Of a stretch of DNA of 64,000 nt, positions 35,408 to 43,919 are shown piece by piece. The notes beneath the pieces were generated by a model. The model did no database searches. It worked only from the letters and a program-made list of their open reading frames with translations, and was not told the DNA's origin. The DNA is from Sulfitobacter sp. S190. Lineage in GTDB: Bacteria > Pseudomonadota > Alphaproteobacteria > Rhodobacterales > Rhodobacteraceae. Position numbers and translations under genes: made by a program. Within the stretch, counting starts at the first letter, position 1. Every line of letters starts with the position of its first letter. Where the stretch lies: assembly GCF_025141935.1 (NCBI RefSeq), contig NZ_CP081120.1:620001-684000 (forward strand), written 5' to 3'.

Positions 35408-35851
35408 ATGCAGGTTCGTGTGCAGGAAGAGCCGTTCGATCTTGGCAAGCTGTCAACAGAATTTGCACAGGGCCACAGCGATATGGGGGCCATTGTCACC
35501 TTTACCGGTATCGTACGGGATTTGCCCGACGATCCGATGGAGGCGATGGAGATCGAGCATTACCCCGGTATGACGCAAAAGGCGCTGGAAAAGATCGCGG
35601 GCGACGCGCAGGACCGGTTTGCCCTGGGCGATGTGTTGGTGATCCACAGGTACGGCCGTCTGGTCCCGGGTGAGATGATCATGATGGTTGCCACGGCCGC
35701 CCGTCACCGCAGCGACGCATTTGCGGGGGCCGAATTCCTGATGGACTACCTCAAATCGCGGGCACCGTTCTGGAAACGCGAAATCACCGCCAAGAGCGCA
35801 GACTGGGTCGCGGCCCGCGACGAGGACGAGGACGCATTGTCGCGTTGGTAG
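35408..35851 (+). CDS. moaE: Molybdopterin synthase catalytic subunit
   Basis: A 147-residue enzyme that binds MoaD and inserts two sulfurs into precursor Z. Family segments are GAIVTFTGIVRDLPDD, EHYPGMTQKALEKIAGDA and VIHRYGRLVPGEMIMMV, and the catalytic Lys lies in PFWKREI. It follows moaD directly. The molybdenum hydroxylase earlier in the window and probably other molybdoenzymes need this cofactor. Confidence 0.95.
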   Translation: MQVRVQEEPFDLGKLSTEFAQGHSDMGAIVTFTGIVRDLPDDPMEAMEIEHYPGMTQKALEKIAGDAQDRFALGDVLVIHRYGRLVPGEMIMMVATAARHRSDAFAGAEFLMDYLKSRAPFWKREITAKSADWVAARDEDEDALSRW

Positions 35852-35866
35852 CTGGCCTGTGCAGGC

Positions 35867-35880
35867 TTGACCCAGATCAA
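35867..35880. promoter_or_regulatory. FNR/FixK-type operator upstream of uspA
   Basis: TTGACCCAGATCAA is a close match to the FNR/FixK consensus TTGAY-N4-RTCAA, with both half-sites intact. It ends 58 bases before the universal-stress-protein start, a position from which an oxygen-sensing FnrL could activate it. Binding is inferred from the match. Confidence 0.6.
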
Positions 35881-35938
35881 GGTGTTTGCCGGACATAAGG
35901 GGCAAGCTGGCGGCATCCATGAAAAGGAGGATGTCGCG

Positions 35939-36385
35939 ATGATCGATACGATAGTTGTTGGGTTTGATGGGTCCGAGCCGTCCGAAAGGGCACTTGCACT
36001 GGGCTGCGAAATCGCGCGTAAATTTGGCGCCAAGTTGATGATCAGCCACACCCCCCGCGAAGAAACGATCACATTCGCGGCCGAAGCGATCTCGGGCTTC
36101 TACGTCGGGACGACAGTGGTCCAGAAAGATGTGCTGATGAAAGCGGCGCAGGCGGTTGGCGCAAAAGCATCGGCCATCGCCGCCAAGCACGGCGTCACCG
36201 ATCCGGAAGTCCATATCGGTCATGGAGACCCTGCGCATGACGTGCTCGAACGCGCCCGTCTGGACGACGCCGATCTTATCGTTACTGGCCGTCGGGGGCT
36301 GGGTGATTTTCGGGGGTTGATGCTGGGAAGTGTGTCTCACCTCATCAGCCGCGATGCGTCCTGCCCGTGCCTTACCGTGCCGTAA
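35939..36385 (+). CDS. uspA: Universal stress protein (UspA family)
   Basis: A 148-residue cytoplasmic protein. It begins IDTIVVGFDGSEPSERAL and carries the ATP-binding pattern Gx2Gx9G(S/T) in TGRRGLGDFRGLMLGSVS. UspA proteins are induced by starvation, oxygen limitation and other stresses, and often form ATP-binding dimers. The start at 35939 has a GGAGG site about 7 bases upstream, while the longer frame runs through the FNR-type box. Regulation by oxygen is suggested by that box. Confidence 0.9.
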   Translation: MIDTIVVGFDGSEPSERALALGCEIARKFGAKLMISHTPREETITFAAEAISGFYVGTTVVQKDVLMKAAQAVGAKASAIAAKHGVTDPEVHIGHGDPAHDVLERARLDDADLIVTGRRGLGDFRGLMLGSVSHLISRDASCPCLTVP

Positions 36386-36403
36386 AACCAGATCCGGAGC
36401 AGG

Positions 36404-36724
36404 CTACTTCTGGTTCTCGATGAAGGCGCGCATTTCCTCTGCCTCGTGGCGGGCATCGCGAAGCCCGTCCATCGCGGCCCGCAATTCCGCTTCGGTCTGG
36501 GCCAGCTGATTTGTCAGCTCCGCCTCGCGCTGCTGCAGATACGTGATCGCCTGATCGCGCGTTTCTTCGGCTTCGTGCAATTCCTGGCTCATGCGGTCAA
36601 GCTGCGCGACATCGTCGGCGGCAACACGTGTGAACCGGTGCAAAAGCCAATTCGCAAACCAGCCAAGACAGAACGCAACAAACAGAATGATCGCCGTTGC
36701 GAGGACAAATTCAAATCGGCTCAT
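36404..36724 (-). CDS. Membrane-anchored coiled-coil protein
   Basis: A 106-residue protein with one N-terminal membrane span (FVLATAIILFVAFCLGWFAN) and then an almost uninterrupted charged helix rich in Glu, Gln and Ala (heptad-like LDRMSQELHEAEETRDQ onward to the end). It is coupled to the OmpA-family gene (ATGA overlap at 36721-36724). Such proteins may space or tether envelope complexes. I do not recognise a named family. Confidence 0.75.
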   Translation of the reverse strand: MSRFEFVLATAIILFVAFCLGWFANWLLHRFTRVAADDVAQLDRMSQELHEAEETRDQAITYLQQREAELTNQLAQTEAELRAAMDGLRDARHEAEEMRAFIENQK

Positions 36725-38619
36725 TCCGTTGTGCTTTCTTCGGTCGTCTCTGGGTCTGAAGCGGTGCCTTCGGCGGCGCTTTCTAGCGTTGTTTCGTCAG
36801 GAGTGTCCACCGTGTCGGGACGAATGAGTTTGAATTCGATGCGGCGGTTTGCCTCGCGACCCGCTTCCGTTCCGTTGTCGGCAATCGGGTTTTCTTCGCC
36901 GTACCCGACAGCGGCAAAGGACCGGGTAGAAACACGGCGGGCGCGCAGTTCGTTCAAGACCGATTCAGCGCGGCTCTGGCTGAGGGCCTGGTTCATCGAT
37001 TCGCGCCCCTGACTGTCGGTGTAGCCCTGAATTTCGAGCGCCAGATTCCCGCAACGCTTCAGCACTTCGGCAATATCGTCCATCGTGCCGAGGGCAGAGG
37101 CGTCGATTGTCGCGCTACCGGGCTCAAACACGATCTTTCCGCGGGTCACGATTTCACCAATCTCGGCTTCGCATTCCTCGGGGGTCGGCAGGCCCAAAAC
37201 GGGATCAAGCTTTTCCTGATAGGTGACATCAACATCGAACGAGACATCTTCGCCAAGTTTTCCGGCCAGAAGGGAGGCGATCTCGGTGGATGCATCGGGG
37301 TTGCCTGTGTTGCCTGTCAGGCTCAATTCCTGCGGATCAAGGCGCAATGCGCCGTTCGAAAGCATCCCCAGACCTTCGAGACCGGCAAGCACGCGGGTGG
37401 ACCAATCAACCGGCAGGCCGTCCACAACACGGGTTGCGGTATACACCTTGTCGGACCCGAAACGCGACTGCGCAAAGCTGGTTGCGAGCGAGCGGCTCGC
37501 CTCATCCCCGACGCGCCCGCGCAATTGCACCTGGCCCTCGGGGCTCAGGGTCGCGGTGAATTCCTGTGGACCGGCATTTGGATCCTGCAGTTCGGGCAGC
37601 TTGGCCTGCAGTGCAAACACGTCCGGCAAATTCGATGCAAGTTCTCCCACAACATCGTCAAACAGCCCTTGATCGGTGCCCGCAATGGCTTGCAGCAGGA
37701 TATCGGCGTCCGCGATCGTGACCGATCCGGCACCAAGCTTCGTGACCGCGTTCACCGACGCCGTGACTGCATCCGCCCATTGCGGGCTCGGTACACCCAA
37801 GCCAACGGTGCAGCGCGGGTTGACCGCGCCCGCAGCCTTGGCGGTATTTACGATCTGTGCAGCCGCCGCATCCGTATCGGCGGAACAGGCATCAAAGCTT
37901 GCGACACCCTCCTCGGTGATCTGGAAACGGGTGGTGAACGGCGTGATGACGGGGCGGGGGGCCGAGATGTTCAGCTCGAGCGCCAGTGTCGACGGAGCGG
38001 TGCGGGTCAGCGTCCGTTCCAGCGCGGCCTTCGCGGCGGAGCTGTCGGTGATTGCGGTAATTGCCACGCGGTCGGGGCGGACGGAAACCTTGGCGCGGGG
38101 CAGCTTTTCGATCGAGCGCAGTGCAAAATTGAGCGCGAGATCCCAACCGTCAGGCGCGGGATAATCAGCCGTTTCGAGCAAATCGGTGATGCCGGTGCTG
38201 CCCGCCACATCCGCAAACTGAGCGGCCAGGGCATCGCGGTCCGTGGTGGCCGGGATCAATCCGATAACCGAAAGACCGGCATCGTTGCGCAGGATTTCCG
38301 CTGAAAAGGCGGGCGGCGCAATTGCTTCTTCGGCCTCGACCATCATGTCGTCGATCACCCGCGCTGCATCAACGACGGTGCCCGCTGTCGTCAGGGCCGC
38401 GAACCGCACCGCTTCTGTCGGGGCGGTACCCGATAGTGAGACCTGCAGCCCGTCAGCCTCGACTTCGGCCCATGTCATGCCGCGGTCGTCCAGCGCATCG
38501 CGCACGCCAATTTCGGATGAGTTCTCGATAAGCTTTACCGAGAAGTTCGCAGCAACAAGCGCGACAACCGCCGCAGCAGCAAAAGTCAGAGCAATCGTAA
38601 GCAGGTATGACAGGCGCAT
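36721..38619 (-). CDS. OmpA-family envelope protein with repeated BON-like N-terminal region
   Basis: A 632-residue protein anchored by an N-terminal span (LLTIALTFAAAAVVALVAAN). The central 450 residues look like repeated small a/b modules resembling BON domains. The C-terminal OmpA peptidoglycan-binding domain starts near residue 490 (VFEPGSATIDASALG), with LEIQGYTDSQG and LSQSRAESVLNELRARRV, and ends in a low-complexity Thr/Glu tail. It probably links the inner membrane to the cell wall. The module-repeat call is visual only. The coiled-coil gene follows on the same strand. Confidence 0.82.
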   Translation of the reverse strand: MRLSYLLTIALTFAAAAVVALVAANFSVKLIENSSEIGVRDALDDRGMTWAEVEADGLQVSLSGTAPTEAVRFAALTTAGTVVDAARVIDDMMVEAEEAIAPPAFSAEILRNDAGLSVIGLIPATTDRDALAAQFADVAGSTGITDLLETADYPAPDGWDLALNFALRSIEKLPRAKVSVRPDRVAITAITDSSAAKAALERTLTRTAPSTLALELNISAPRPVITPFTTRFQITEEGVASFDACSADTDAAAAQIVNTAKAAGAVNPRCTVGLGVPSPQWADAVTASVNAVTKLGAGSVTIADADILLQAIAGTDQGLFDDVVGELASNLPDVFALQAKLPELQDPNAGPQEFTATLSPEGQVQLRGRVGDEASRSLATSFAQSRFGSDKVYTATRVVDGLPVDWSTRVLAGLEGLGMLSNGALRLDPQELSLTGNTGNPDASTEIASLLAGKLGEDVSFDVDVTYQEKLDPVLGLPTPEECEAEIGEIVTRGKIVFEPGSATIDASALGTMDDIAEVLKRCGNLALEIQGYTDSQGRESMNQALSQSRAESVLNELRARRVSTRSFAAVGYGEENPIADNGTEAGREANRRIEFKLIRPDTVDTPDETTLESAAEGTASDPETTEESTTE

Positions 38620-38681
38620 ATGATCTTTTCTGCGTCAGTTAACGGTGCGCTGTTGATACGCCGCACAGCACGGGGGTGCAA

Positions 38682-39656
38682 TCACAGCAAGAGCGCGATC
38701 GCAAAAAACACCAGCGGGATAATGCCTGTGTCGCGGTTGACCCGAAACAATTGTAGCATTTTCGCCGGATTGTGGATGTCGAGACCACGCAATTGCCACG
38801 CCATGTGCCACCCCATCGCCCACGGCCCGCCAAGTGCGATTACCAAGGCAAGCACAGATGCGTTCGGGACCAGCGCGAAGATGACCGTGAGCCCCATCAG
38901 ACCAACCGTCGCCATCAAAAAGCGACGTAGCCATTGGGACGTGGCCTCCCCAAAAAGGCGTGCGGTCGATTTCACACCAATCAGGGCGTCATCCTCGGTA
39001 TCTTGATGGGCATAGATCGTGTCGTAAAAGAGCGTCCATGCGATGCCCGCCATGTACAAAACCACCGCGGGTGCTTGCAATTCGCCGCTGTGCGCGGTCC
39101 AGGCCAGCAAGGCGCCCCAATTGAATGCGAGTCCCAGAAACACCTGCGGCCACCATGTGAACCGCTTTGCAAAGGGATAGATCGCAACGGGCAGGAGGGC
39201 GAGAACGCCCAGACGGATGGCTGCGGTATTGAAGGTCAACAGAATTGCAAAAGATATCAGCGCCTGGACGCACATCCAGATTGCAGCGCCGCGGACCGTG
39301 ACTTGGCCGGACGGGATCGGCCGCGACCTCGTGCGGGCCACCTGACCATCGTATTCGCGGTCGGTGATGTCATTCCATGTGCAGCCGGCCCCACGCATCA
39401 GGAACGCACCAATCGCGCATCCGGCAAATATCCATAGATCGAACCAACCGGCCTTTTGATCGTGGAGCATCGACAGTGCCAGCCCCCACCAGCACGGCAG
39501 CAAAAGCAGCCATGTCCCGATGGGCCGGTCCGCACGGCTGAGCCGCAAATAGGGGCGCGCGGCCGCGGGGGCCCACTTGTCTACCCAATTGTCCTCATAT
39601 GCGTCCGCCACGGTGCCTGTGTCCGGTGCCTCTGGCGGCGGGGCCTGCTCTTGCAT
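38682..39656 (-). CDS. ubiA: 4-Hydroxybenzoate polyprenyltransferase
   Basis: A 324-residue membrane enzyme that attaches the polyprenyl tail to 4-hydroxybenzoate in ubiquinone synthesis. Both Asp-rich prenyl-diphosphate motifs are present: NDITDREYDGQVARTRSRP near residue 95 and YDTIYAHQDTEDD near 225. There are about eight to nine spans. The cytoplasmic N-terminus is some 30 residues longer than E. coli UbiA. It is divergent from rsmE with only 11 bases between starts, so their promoters must overlap the opposite genes. Confidence 0.94.
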   Translation of the reverse strand: MQEQAPPPEAPDTGTVADAYEDNWVDKWAPAAARPYLRLSRADRPIGTWLLLLPCWWGLALSMLHDQKAGWFDLWIFAGCAIGAFLMRGAGCTWNDITDREYDGQVARTRSRPIPSGQVTVRGAAIWMCVQALISFAILLTFNTAAIRLGVLALLPVAIYPFAKRFTWWPQVFLGLAFNWGALLAWTAHSGELQAPAVVLYMAGIAWTLFYDTIYAHQDTEDDALIGVKSTARLFGEATSQWLRRFLMATVGLMGLTVIFALVPNASVLALVIALGGPWAMGWHMAWQLRGLDIHNPAKMLQLFRVNRDTGIIPLVFFAIALLL

Positions 39657-39667
39657 ATATCGATCCT

Positions 39668-40390
39668 ATGGACGCGAAGATTAGGCTTTATGTAGATCAC
39701 CCTTTGGGTGCGGGGCAATCGGTTCCTTTGGATCGGGGGCAGGCGCATTATCTTTTTGGCGTGATGCGCCAACAGGTTGGCGCGGCGGTTTTGCTGTTTA
39801 ACGGGCGCGACGGGGAATGGCGGGCCACCGTGACGCAGGCGGGAAAACGCGGCGGGGAACTTTCGGTGACCGATCAGAGCGGCCCGCAGCGCATGCCACC
39901 GGATCTGTGGCTGTGCTTTGCGCCGATCAAAAAGGCCCGTACCGACTTTATCGTCGAAAAGGCGGCCGAAATGGGGGCCGCGCGGATCATACCAATGCAG
40001 ACCGAATTCACCAACGCAGGCCGCGTTCAACGTGACCGCTTGCAAGCGCATGCAATTGAGGCGGCAGAACAATGCGGCGGGACATTCGTGCCGCAGGTTG
40101 ATGAGATGGTGCGCTTTGACCGGTTACTAGACGAATGGTCTGGCAACCGTCACATCATGTTCTGTGACGAAGCACTCCACGATGTGCCTGTGACGCCCTT
40201 GGCTGGTGAACCGGCTCCCTGGGCGATCTTCATAGGGCCGGAGGGCGGCTTTTCCGCACGCGAGCGTGACCGTTTGCGCGCATTAGATCTCGCAGTCCCT
40301 GTGTCGTTGGGACCGCGCATCTTGCGCGCAGATACGGCGGCGGTGGCTGCGCTGACCCTTTGGCAAAGCGCTTTGGGAGACTGGTCATGA
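39668..40390 (+). CDS. rsmE: 16S rRNA (uracil-1498-N3)-methyltransferase
   Basis: A 240-residue SPOUT-fold methyltransferase acting on U1498 of 16S rRNA with S-adenosylmethionine. The PUA-like N-terminus (GQAHYLFGVMRQ) and the C-terminal knot with IGPEGGFSARERD and LGPRILRADTAAVAALTLW are typical. The start MDAKIRLYVDHPLG at 39668 is chosen because the longer frame runs into ubiA. Length matches the family. Confidence 0.94.
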   Translation: MDAKIRLYVDHPLGAGQSVPLDRGQAHYLFGVMRQQVGAAVLLFNGRDGEWRATVTQAGKRGGELSVTDQSGPQRMPPDLWLCFAPIKKARTDFIVEKAAEMGAARIIPMQTEFTNAGRVQRDRLQAHAIEAAEQCGGTFVPQVDEMVRFDRLLDEWSGNRHIMFCDEALHDVPVTPLAGEPAPWAIFIGPEGGFSARERDRLRALDLAVPVSLGPRILRADTAAVAALTLWQSALGDWS

Positions 40391-40420
40391 TGGTAACTTG
40401 CGCCAGCGAAAGGATGCCTG

Positions 40421-40945
40421 ATGTTCTTTAGACCCGAAGCGAAAGCTGCACTCTGGCGCTGGCGCGAGGCACTGGCAGGCGTAGGTGTGATACTGCTCGG
40501 CTTGTGGTGGATACTGGGTCCGGGCCAGTTGCTCGGGATCGTGGGCTGTGGTCTGGTTGCGGGCGGTGCGGCGCTTACCTTTGTTGGTGTGCAACGGGGG
40601 CGCTTTCGCGGGCCCGGCGACGGTGCAGGCGCGGTTCAGGTGGACGAAGGGCAAATCGGCTATTTCGGCCCGCTGACGGGCGGCGTTGTCGCACTGCGCG
40701 ATCTGGAACGGATCAGCCTCGATACCGCGCATCAACCGCCACACTGGCGTCTGGACGCGCCCGGACAGGATCCGGTTTTCATTCCGGTGAATGCGGCAGG
40801 ATCTGACGCATTGTTTGACGCTTTTGCCACGCTGCCGGGGCTGCGGACCGAACGCATGTTGTCCGAACTGAACCGCCCGCATCCTCAAGCGGTCGTGATT
40901 TGGGAGCGGACCCCCTTGCGCCCGCCCCATGCGCTGCTGCATTGA
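40421..40945 (+). CDS. Conserved membrane protein of unknown function
   Basis: A 174-residue protein with two closely spaced membrane spans near the N-terminus (ALAGVGVILLGLWWILG and LLGIVGCGLVAGGAALTFVG), then a soluble domain of about 110 residues with no recognised motif. It lies 30 bases after rsmE on the same strand and before an inverted repeat and gshA. I do not recognise a function; codon use and placement look like a real gene. Confidence 0.75.
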   Translation: MFFRPEAKAALWRWREALAGVGVILLGLWWILGPGQLLGIVGCGLVAGGAALTFVGVQRGRFRGPGDGAGAVQVDEGQIGYFGPLTGGVVALRDLERISLDTAHQPPHWRLDAPGQDPVFIPVNAAGSDALFDAFATLPGLRTERMLSELNRPHPQAVVIWERTPLRPPHALLH

Positions 40946-40961
40946 CGCGATGACGAATCTC

Positions 40962-40977
40962 CGCAAGGTTGCGGATC
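40962..40977. promoter_or_regulatory. Perfect inverted repeat just upstream of gshA
   Basis: TCCGCAA (40962-40968) and TTGCGGA (40971-40977) flank GG. With a two-base centre it suits a protein-binding palindrome better than a hairpin. It ends 26 bases before the gshA start. No regulator is implied by the sequence. Confidence 0.35.
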
Positions 40978-41003
40978 AACATACGGGTTAGCGGGAGCCA
41001 TAC

Positions 41004-42374
41004 ATGTCCATTCCACAGTCTGGCGGCGGGCCGATCGAGCATTTTGACCAATTGGCCCAGTATCTTGCGGACGGCTGCAAGCCCAAAGAGGATTGGCGGA
41101 TCGGCACCGAGCACGAGAAGTTCGGCTACTGCAAGGACACGCTCAAGCCGTTGCCTTACGAAGGTGAGCGATCGATCCGCGTTATGCTGGAAGGTCTGCG
41201 AGACCGCCATGGCTGGGCACCCGTTGAAGAGGCGGGCAAGCTGATCGGGCTGGAGAAAGACGGCGCGAACGTGTCGCTGGAGCCGGGCGGGCAGCTGGAG
41301 CTTTCCGGGGCGCCTGTCGAGACGATCCACGAAACCTGCGATGAGGTGAATAGCCATTTGCGCGAAGTGCAGGACGTGGCCGACGAGATTGGCGTGGGCT
41401 GGATCGGCCTTGGCGCGGCGCCCATCTGGACCCACGAGCAAATGGATCTGATGCCGAAGGGCCGCTACAAGCTGATGAACGACTACATGACCAAGGTCGG
41501 CACGATGGGCCGCGTCATGATGCGCCGGACGTGCACCGTGCAGGTCAATCTGGATTTCGGCTCCGAAGCCGATCTGGTCCAGAAGATGCGCGTAGCAGTC
41601 GCGCTGCAGCCGCTGGCGACCGCTCTTTTCGCCAATTCTCCGTTTTTCGAGGGCAAACCCAACGGTCACAAATCCTGGCGCAGCAGGGTGTGGCGCGATC
41701 TGGATGCCGCCCGTACCGGGATGGTCCCATTCGTGTTCGAAGAGGGCTTTGGCTTCGAGCGGTGGGTGGACTACGCATTGGATGTGCCGATGTACTTCGT
41801 CTACCGGGACGGCAAATATATCGATGCCCTTGGCATGTCTTTCCGCGACTTCATGGCCGGAAAGCTGCCTGCATTGCCCGGAGAAACGCCGACGCTGAGC
41901 GACTGGGCCGACCATTTGACCACTGCCTTCCCCGAAGCACGCATGAAGAAATTCATCGAAATGCGCGGCGCGGATGGCGGGCCATGGCGCAGGTTGTGCG
42001 CATTGCCAGCCTTCTGGGTGGGGCTGATGTACGATCAGGGTGCCTTGGATGCGGCGTGGGATGTGGTCAAAGGCTGGGATGCGCAAACCCGCGAGGAGCT
42101 GCGCGTCGCGGCGTCGGTCGACGGGCTGCAGGCGCGGGTCGGGGATGTCAACATGCACGAACTTGCCCGCGAGGTCGTCGCCATTTCCGAAGCCGGCCTG
42201 AAAGCCCGCGGCCGTTCCGGGGCTGGAGGGATGGTGCCGGACGAGACCCATTTCCTAAACGCGCTCAAGGAAAGTGTCGAAAGCGGCAAGGTTCCGGCGG
42301 ATGAGTTGCTGGAGGACTATCACGGAGCTTGGAACGGCGATCTCAGCCGTATTTACGCCGAATATTCATACTGA
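41004..42374 (+). CDS. gshA: Glutamate-cysteine ligase (plant-like type)
   Basis: A 456-residue ATP-dependent ligase that makes gamma-glutamylcysteine, the first step of glutathione synthesis. Visible segments are WRIGTEHEKFGY (ATP/Glu site), LEPGGQLELSGAP and MRRTCTVQVNLDFGSEADLV. The length and these motifs fit the alphaproteobacterial/plant group rather than the E. coli type. A strong terminator lies 26 bases past the stop. gshB is not in the window. Confidence 0.95.
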   Translation: MSIPQSGGGPIEHFDQLAQYLADGCKPKEDWRIGTEHEKFGYCKDTLKPLPYEGERSIRVMLEGLRDRHGWAPVEEAGKLIGLEKDGANVSLEPGGQLELSGAPVETIHETCDEVNSHLREVQDVADEIGVGWIGLGAAPIWTHEQMDLMPKGRYKLMNDYMTKVGTMGRVMMRRTCTVQVNLDFGSEADLVQKMRVAVALQPLATALFANSPFFEGKPNGHKSWRSRVWRDLDAARTGMVPFVFEEGFGFERWVDYALDVPMYFVYRDGKYIDALGMSFRDFMAGKLPALPGETPTLSDWADHLTTAFPEARMKKFIEMRGADGGPWRRLCALPAFWVGLMYDQGALDAAWDVVKGWDAQTREELRVAASVDGLQARVGDVNMHELAREVVAISEAGLKARGRSGAGGMVPDETHFLNALKESVESGKVPADELLEDYHGAWNGDLSRIYAEYSY

Positions 42375-42399
42375 GCCGTTAGATGGGTCCGTATTAAAC

Positions 42400-42426
42400 A
42401 AAGAGCCGGGAATGCCCCGGCTCTTT
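42400..42426. terminator. Rho-independent terminator after gshA
   Basis: AAGAGCCGGG (42401-42410) pairs perfectly with CCCGGCTCTT (42416-42425) around a five-base loop; the outer A/T bases extend the stem and a TTTT run follows on the plus strand. It ends the gshA transcript and, with flanking A residues, may also work for the converging minus-strand gene at 42448. Confidence 0.85.
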
Positions 42427-42447
42427 TCGATTTCAATGCCTCGAAAT

Positions 42448-42780
42448 TCAGGCTTCGGCGCGCGCATCTTGCAAAACGGCCCGCAGGGTCCCGATGGCGT
42501 GGGTGAAGCCCAAGCCAAGACAGGCCGCGACAAAGCCGCTTGCCGCCAAAACAGCGCCGGTCGGCGATGCGGCTCCCAACGGCATGATAGCGGCGACAAG
42601 AATGATACCGCCCCCGCCAATTGCGGCAAAACCGGTCGCGATGGTAACAGCGGCAGTGCGGGCAGCAGCCGCGTTTTTGGGGCAATCGGCCAGCATATTG
42701 CCGATCTGCAGGATCATGATCACGAGAGCGCTTAGCGCGGCGAGACCGAAAACGAGATAGACGACGATCAGTTGGGTCAT
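42448..42780 (-). CDS. Small multi-span membrane protein
   Basis: A 110-residue protein with about three hydrophobic segments (residues 5-27, 44-66 and 72-95) and a short charged tail. It follows a second membrane-protein gene on the same strand after 24 bases, downstream of a 20-bp palindrome. Both may be controlled by the adjacent GbsR-type regulator. I do not recognise the family. Confidence 0.7.
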   Translation of the reverse strand: MTQLIVVYLVFGLAALSALVIMILQIGNMLADCPKNAAAARTAAVTIATGFAAIGGGGIILVAAIMPLGAASPTGAVLAASGFVAACLGLGFTHAIGTLRAVLQDARAEA

Positions 42781-42804
42781 GGTGTGTTTCCTTTCAGGTG
42801 GTGG

Positions 42805-43242
42805 TCAAAGAAGGCGGGGGCGGGCAAAGAAATCCCGCCGTAGAAACAGGTAAATTCTTCCGAAAAAATAGCCCCAGGCCGGTGCGAAAATGAGCCCGAA
42901 GGCAAGCAGAGCCAGACCGCCGACGTAGATTTCGGCGTCCTGTTCAAAGGCCGCAAACAGGGCCAGAGGGGCCATCAGGATCAGGTTGACGAAAAAGGCA
43001 AGCAGTCCGATTTTTCCGGGATCGGCATCGCGGTTCCGCAGATGCCACAGCAGCACGGGGAGCCCGATAGCGAGATACAGCGGACCGCCGAACACAAGTG
43101 CAAACACAGGGATGAAGAGCGCCCAAAAAGACAGCAGGGTGAACAGCAGTGGTCCCCCGATCAGAGCGACGAAAAATGCCACCGGGTCAATGATATAGCG
43201 CGGTTTGGGCGGGAGGGGGTGCGGGCGCATGTTATAGAACAT
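42805..43242 (-). CDS. Multi-span membrane protein under palindromic control
   Basis: A 145-residue protein with four predicted spans (from about FFVALIGGPLLFTLLSFWAL to FGLIFAPAWGYFFGRIYLF) and an Arg-rich cytoplasmic end. GAGAGAAG before the ATG at 43242 supports that start; a second ATG lies four codons later. A perfect 20-bp palindrome sits 21-40 bases upstream, between this gene and the regulator gene. Function unknown; transport or osmotic response would fit a GbsR-type regulator. Confidence 0.72.
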   Translation of the reverse strand: MFYNMRPHPLPPKPRYIIDPVAFFVALIGGPLLFTLLSFWALFIPVFALVFGGPLYLAIGLPVLLWHLRNRDADPGKIGLLAFFVNLILMAPLALFAAFEQDAEIYVGGLALLAFGLIFAPAWGYFFGRIYLFLRRDFFARPRLL

Positions 43243-43262
43243 ATACTTCTCTCTAATCGGTT

Positions 43263-43282
43263 ATTTCTGTAATTACAGAAAT
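43263..43282. promoter_or_regulatory. 20-bp palindromic operator, copy 1
   Basis: ATTTCTGTAATTACAGAAAT is perfectly self-complementary. It lies 21-40 bases upstream of the membrane-protein gene at 42805-43242, and almost the same sequence recurs at 43853 before the regulator gene. The repeat of site, spacing and neighbour strongly suggests a GbsR operator. Confidence 0.75.
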
Positions 43283-43297
43283 TGCAGGTTAAAATTT

Positions 43298-43831
43298 TTA
43301 GGGCGCTTTTCCCTTTGGCAGGAAACGGGCGATGCGCCCGCCCAGCTTGATCGCAGCCATCTGTACACTGCGGGGCAATCTTGCGACGTCTTGGTACCAG
43401 GTGTCGAACATCTGCATCGTATCAAGCGTTTGAGCAATTCGCTCTTTGACCGCCGGTGGTGTCGCGTCGTCCTCGGCCTCCGAGCGCACTTTCTTGAGCG
43501 CTTCGAGGGTTGGCAGATATTCGCGCTCACGCCTGCTCTCGATAACGGTCGTGGTCAGGTCGAACATATCCCGGATCGATGTGAAATGATCGCGGCGGTC
43601 CCCTAGCTTGCGGCTGGATTTAACCATTCGAAGGGCCTGCAGTTCTTTGAGTCCGGTAGAGACATTAGATCGCGCCAGCCCGAGAAGATCGCAGATTTCA
43701 TCCGCCGAGAGCGGCTCCGGCGAGATATGCAGAAGCGCGTGGATTTGCGCCACCGATCTATTGGTGCCCCATTTCGCACCCATGTCACCCCAATGGAGGA
43801 TGAAGTTTTGCATGGCGGGCGTCAGGTGCAT
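43298..43831 (-). CDS. GbsR/MarR-like transcriptional regulator
   Basis: A 177-residue winged-helix regulator of the GbsR type. The helix-turn-helix includes PLSADEICDLLGLARSNVST followed by GLKELQALRMV; the C-terminal half is a helical dimerisation or ligand domain. The start MHLTPAMQNFILHWG at 43831 is chosen because its upstream palindrome would otherwise be inside the gene. Two copies of one 20-bp palindrome, before this gene and before the next two genes, point to self-regulation and control of those membrane proteins. The signal is unknown. Confidence 0.85.
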   Translation of the reverse strand: MHLTPAMQNFILHWGDMGAKWGTNRSVAQIHALLHISPEPLSADEICDLLGLARSNVSTGLKELQALRMVKSSRKLGDRRDHFTSIRDMFDLTTTVIESRREREYLPTLEALKKVRSEAEDDATPPAVKERIAQTLDTMQMFDTWYQDVARLPRSVQMAAIKLGGRIARFLPKGKAP

Positions 43832-43852
43832 TTCGGAGGCTCTCTTTCGAAA

Positions 43853-43872
43853 ATTTCTGTATAGACAGAAAT
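43853..43872. promoter_or_regulatory. 20-bp palindromic operator, copy 2
   Basis: ATTTCTGTATAGACAGAAAT has eight-base inverted arms identical to those of the copy at 43263 and a different four-base centre. It lies 22-41 bases before the regulator start, so the encoded GbsR-like protein probably represses its own gene here. Confidence 0.75.
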
Positions 43873-43919
43873 ATAAGAAATCTCTGCTCGCGCAAGAACT
43901 TTTTGGATGTCGCCGGAAT

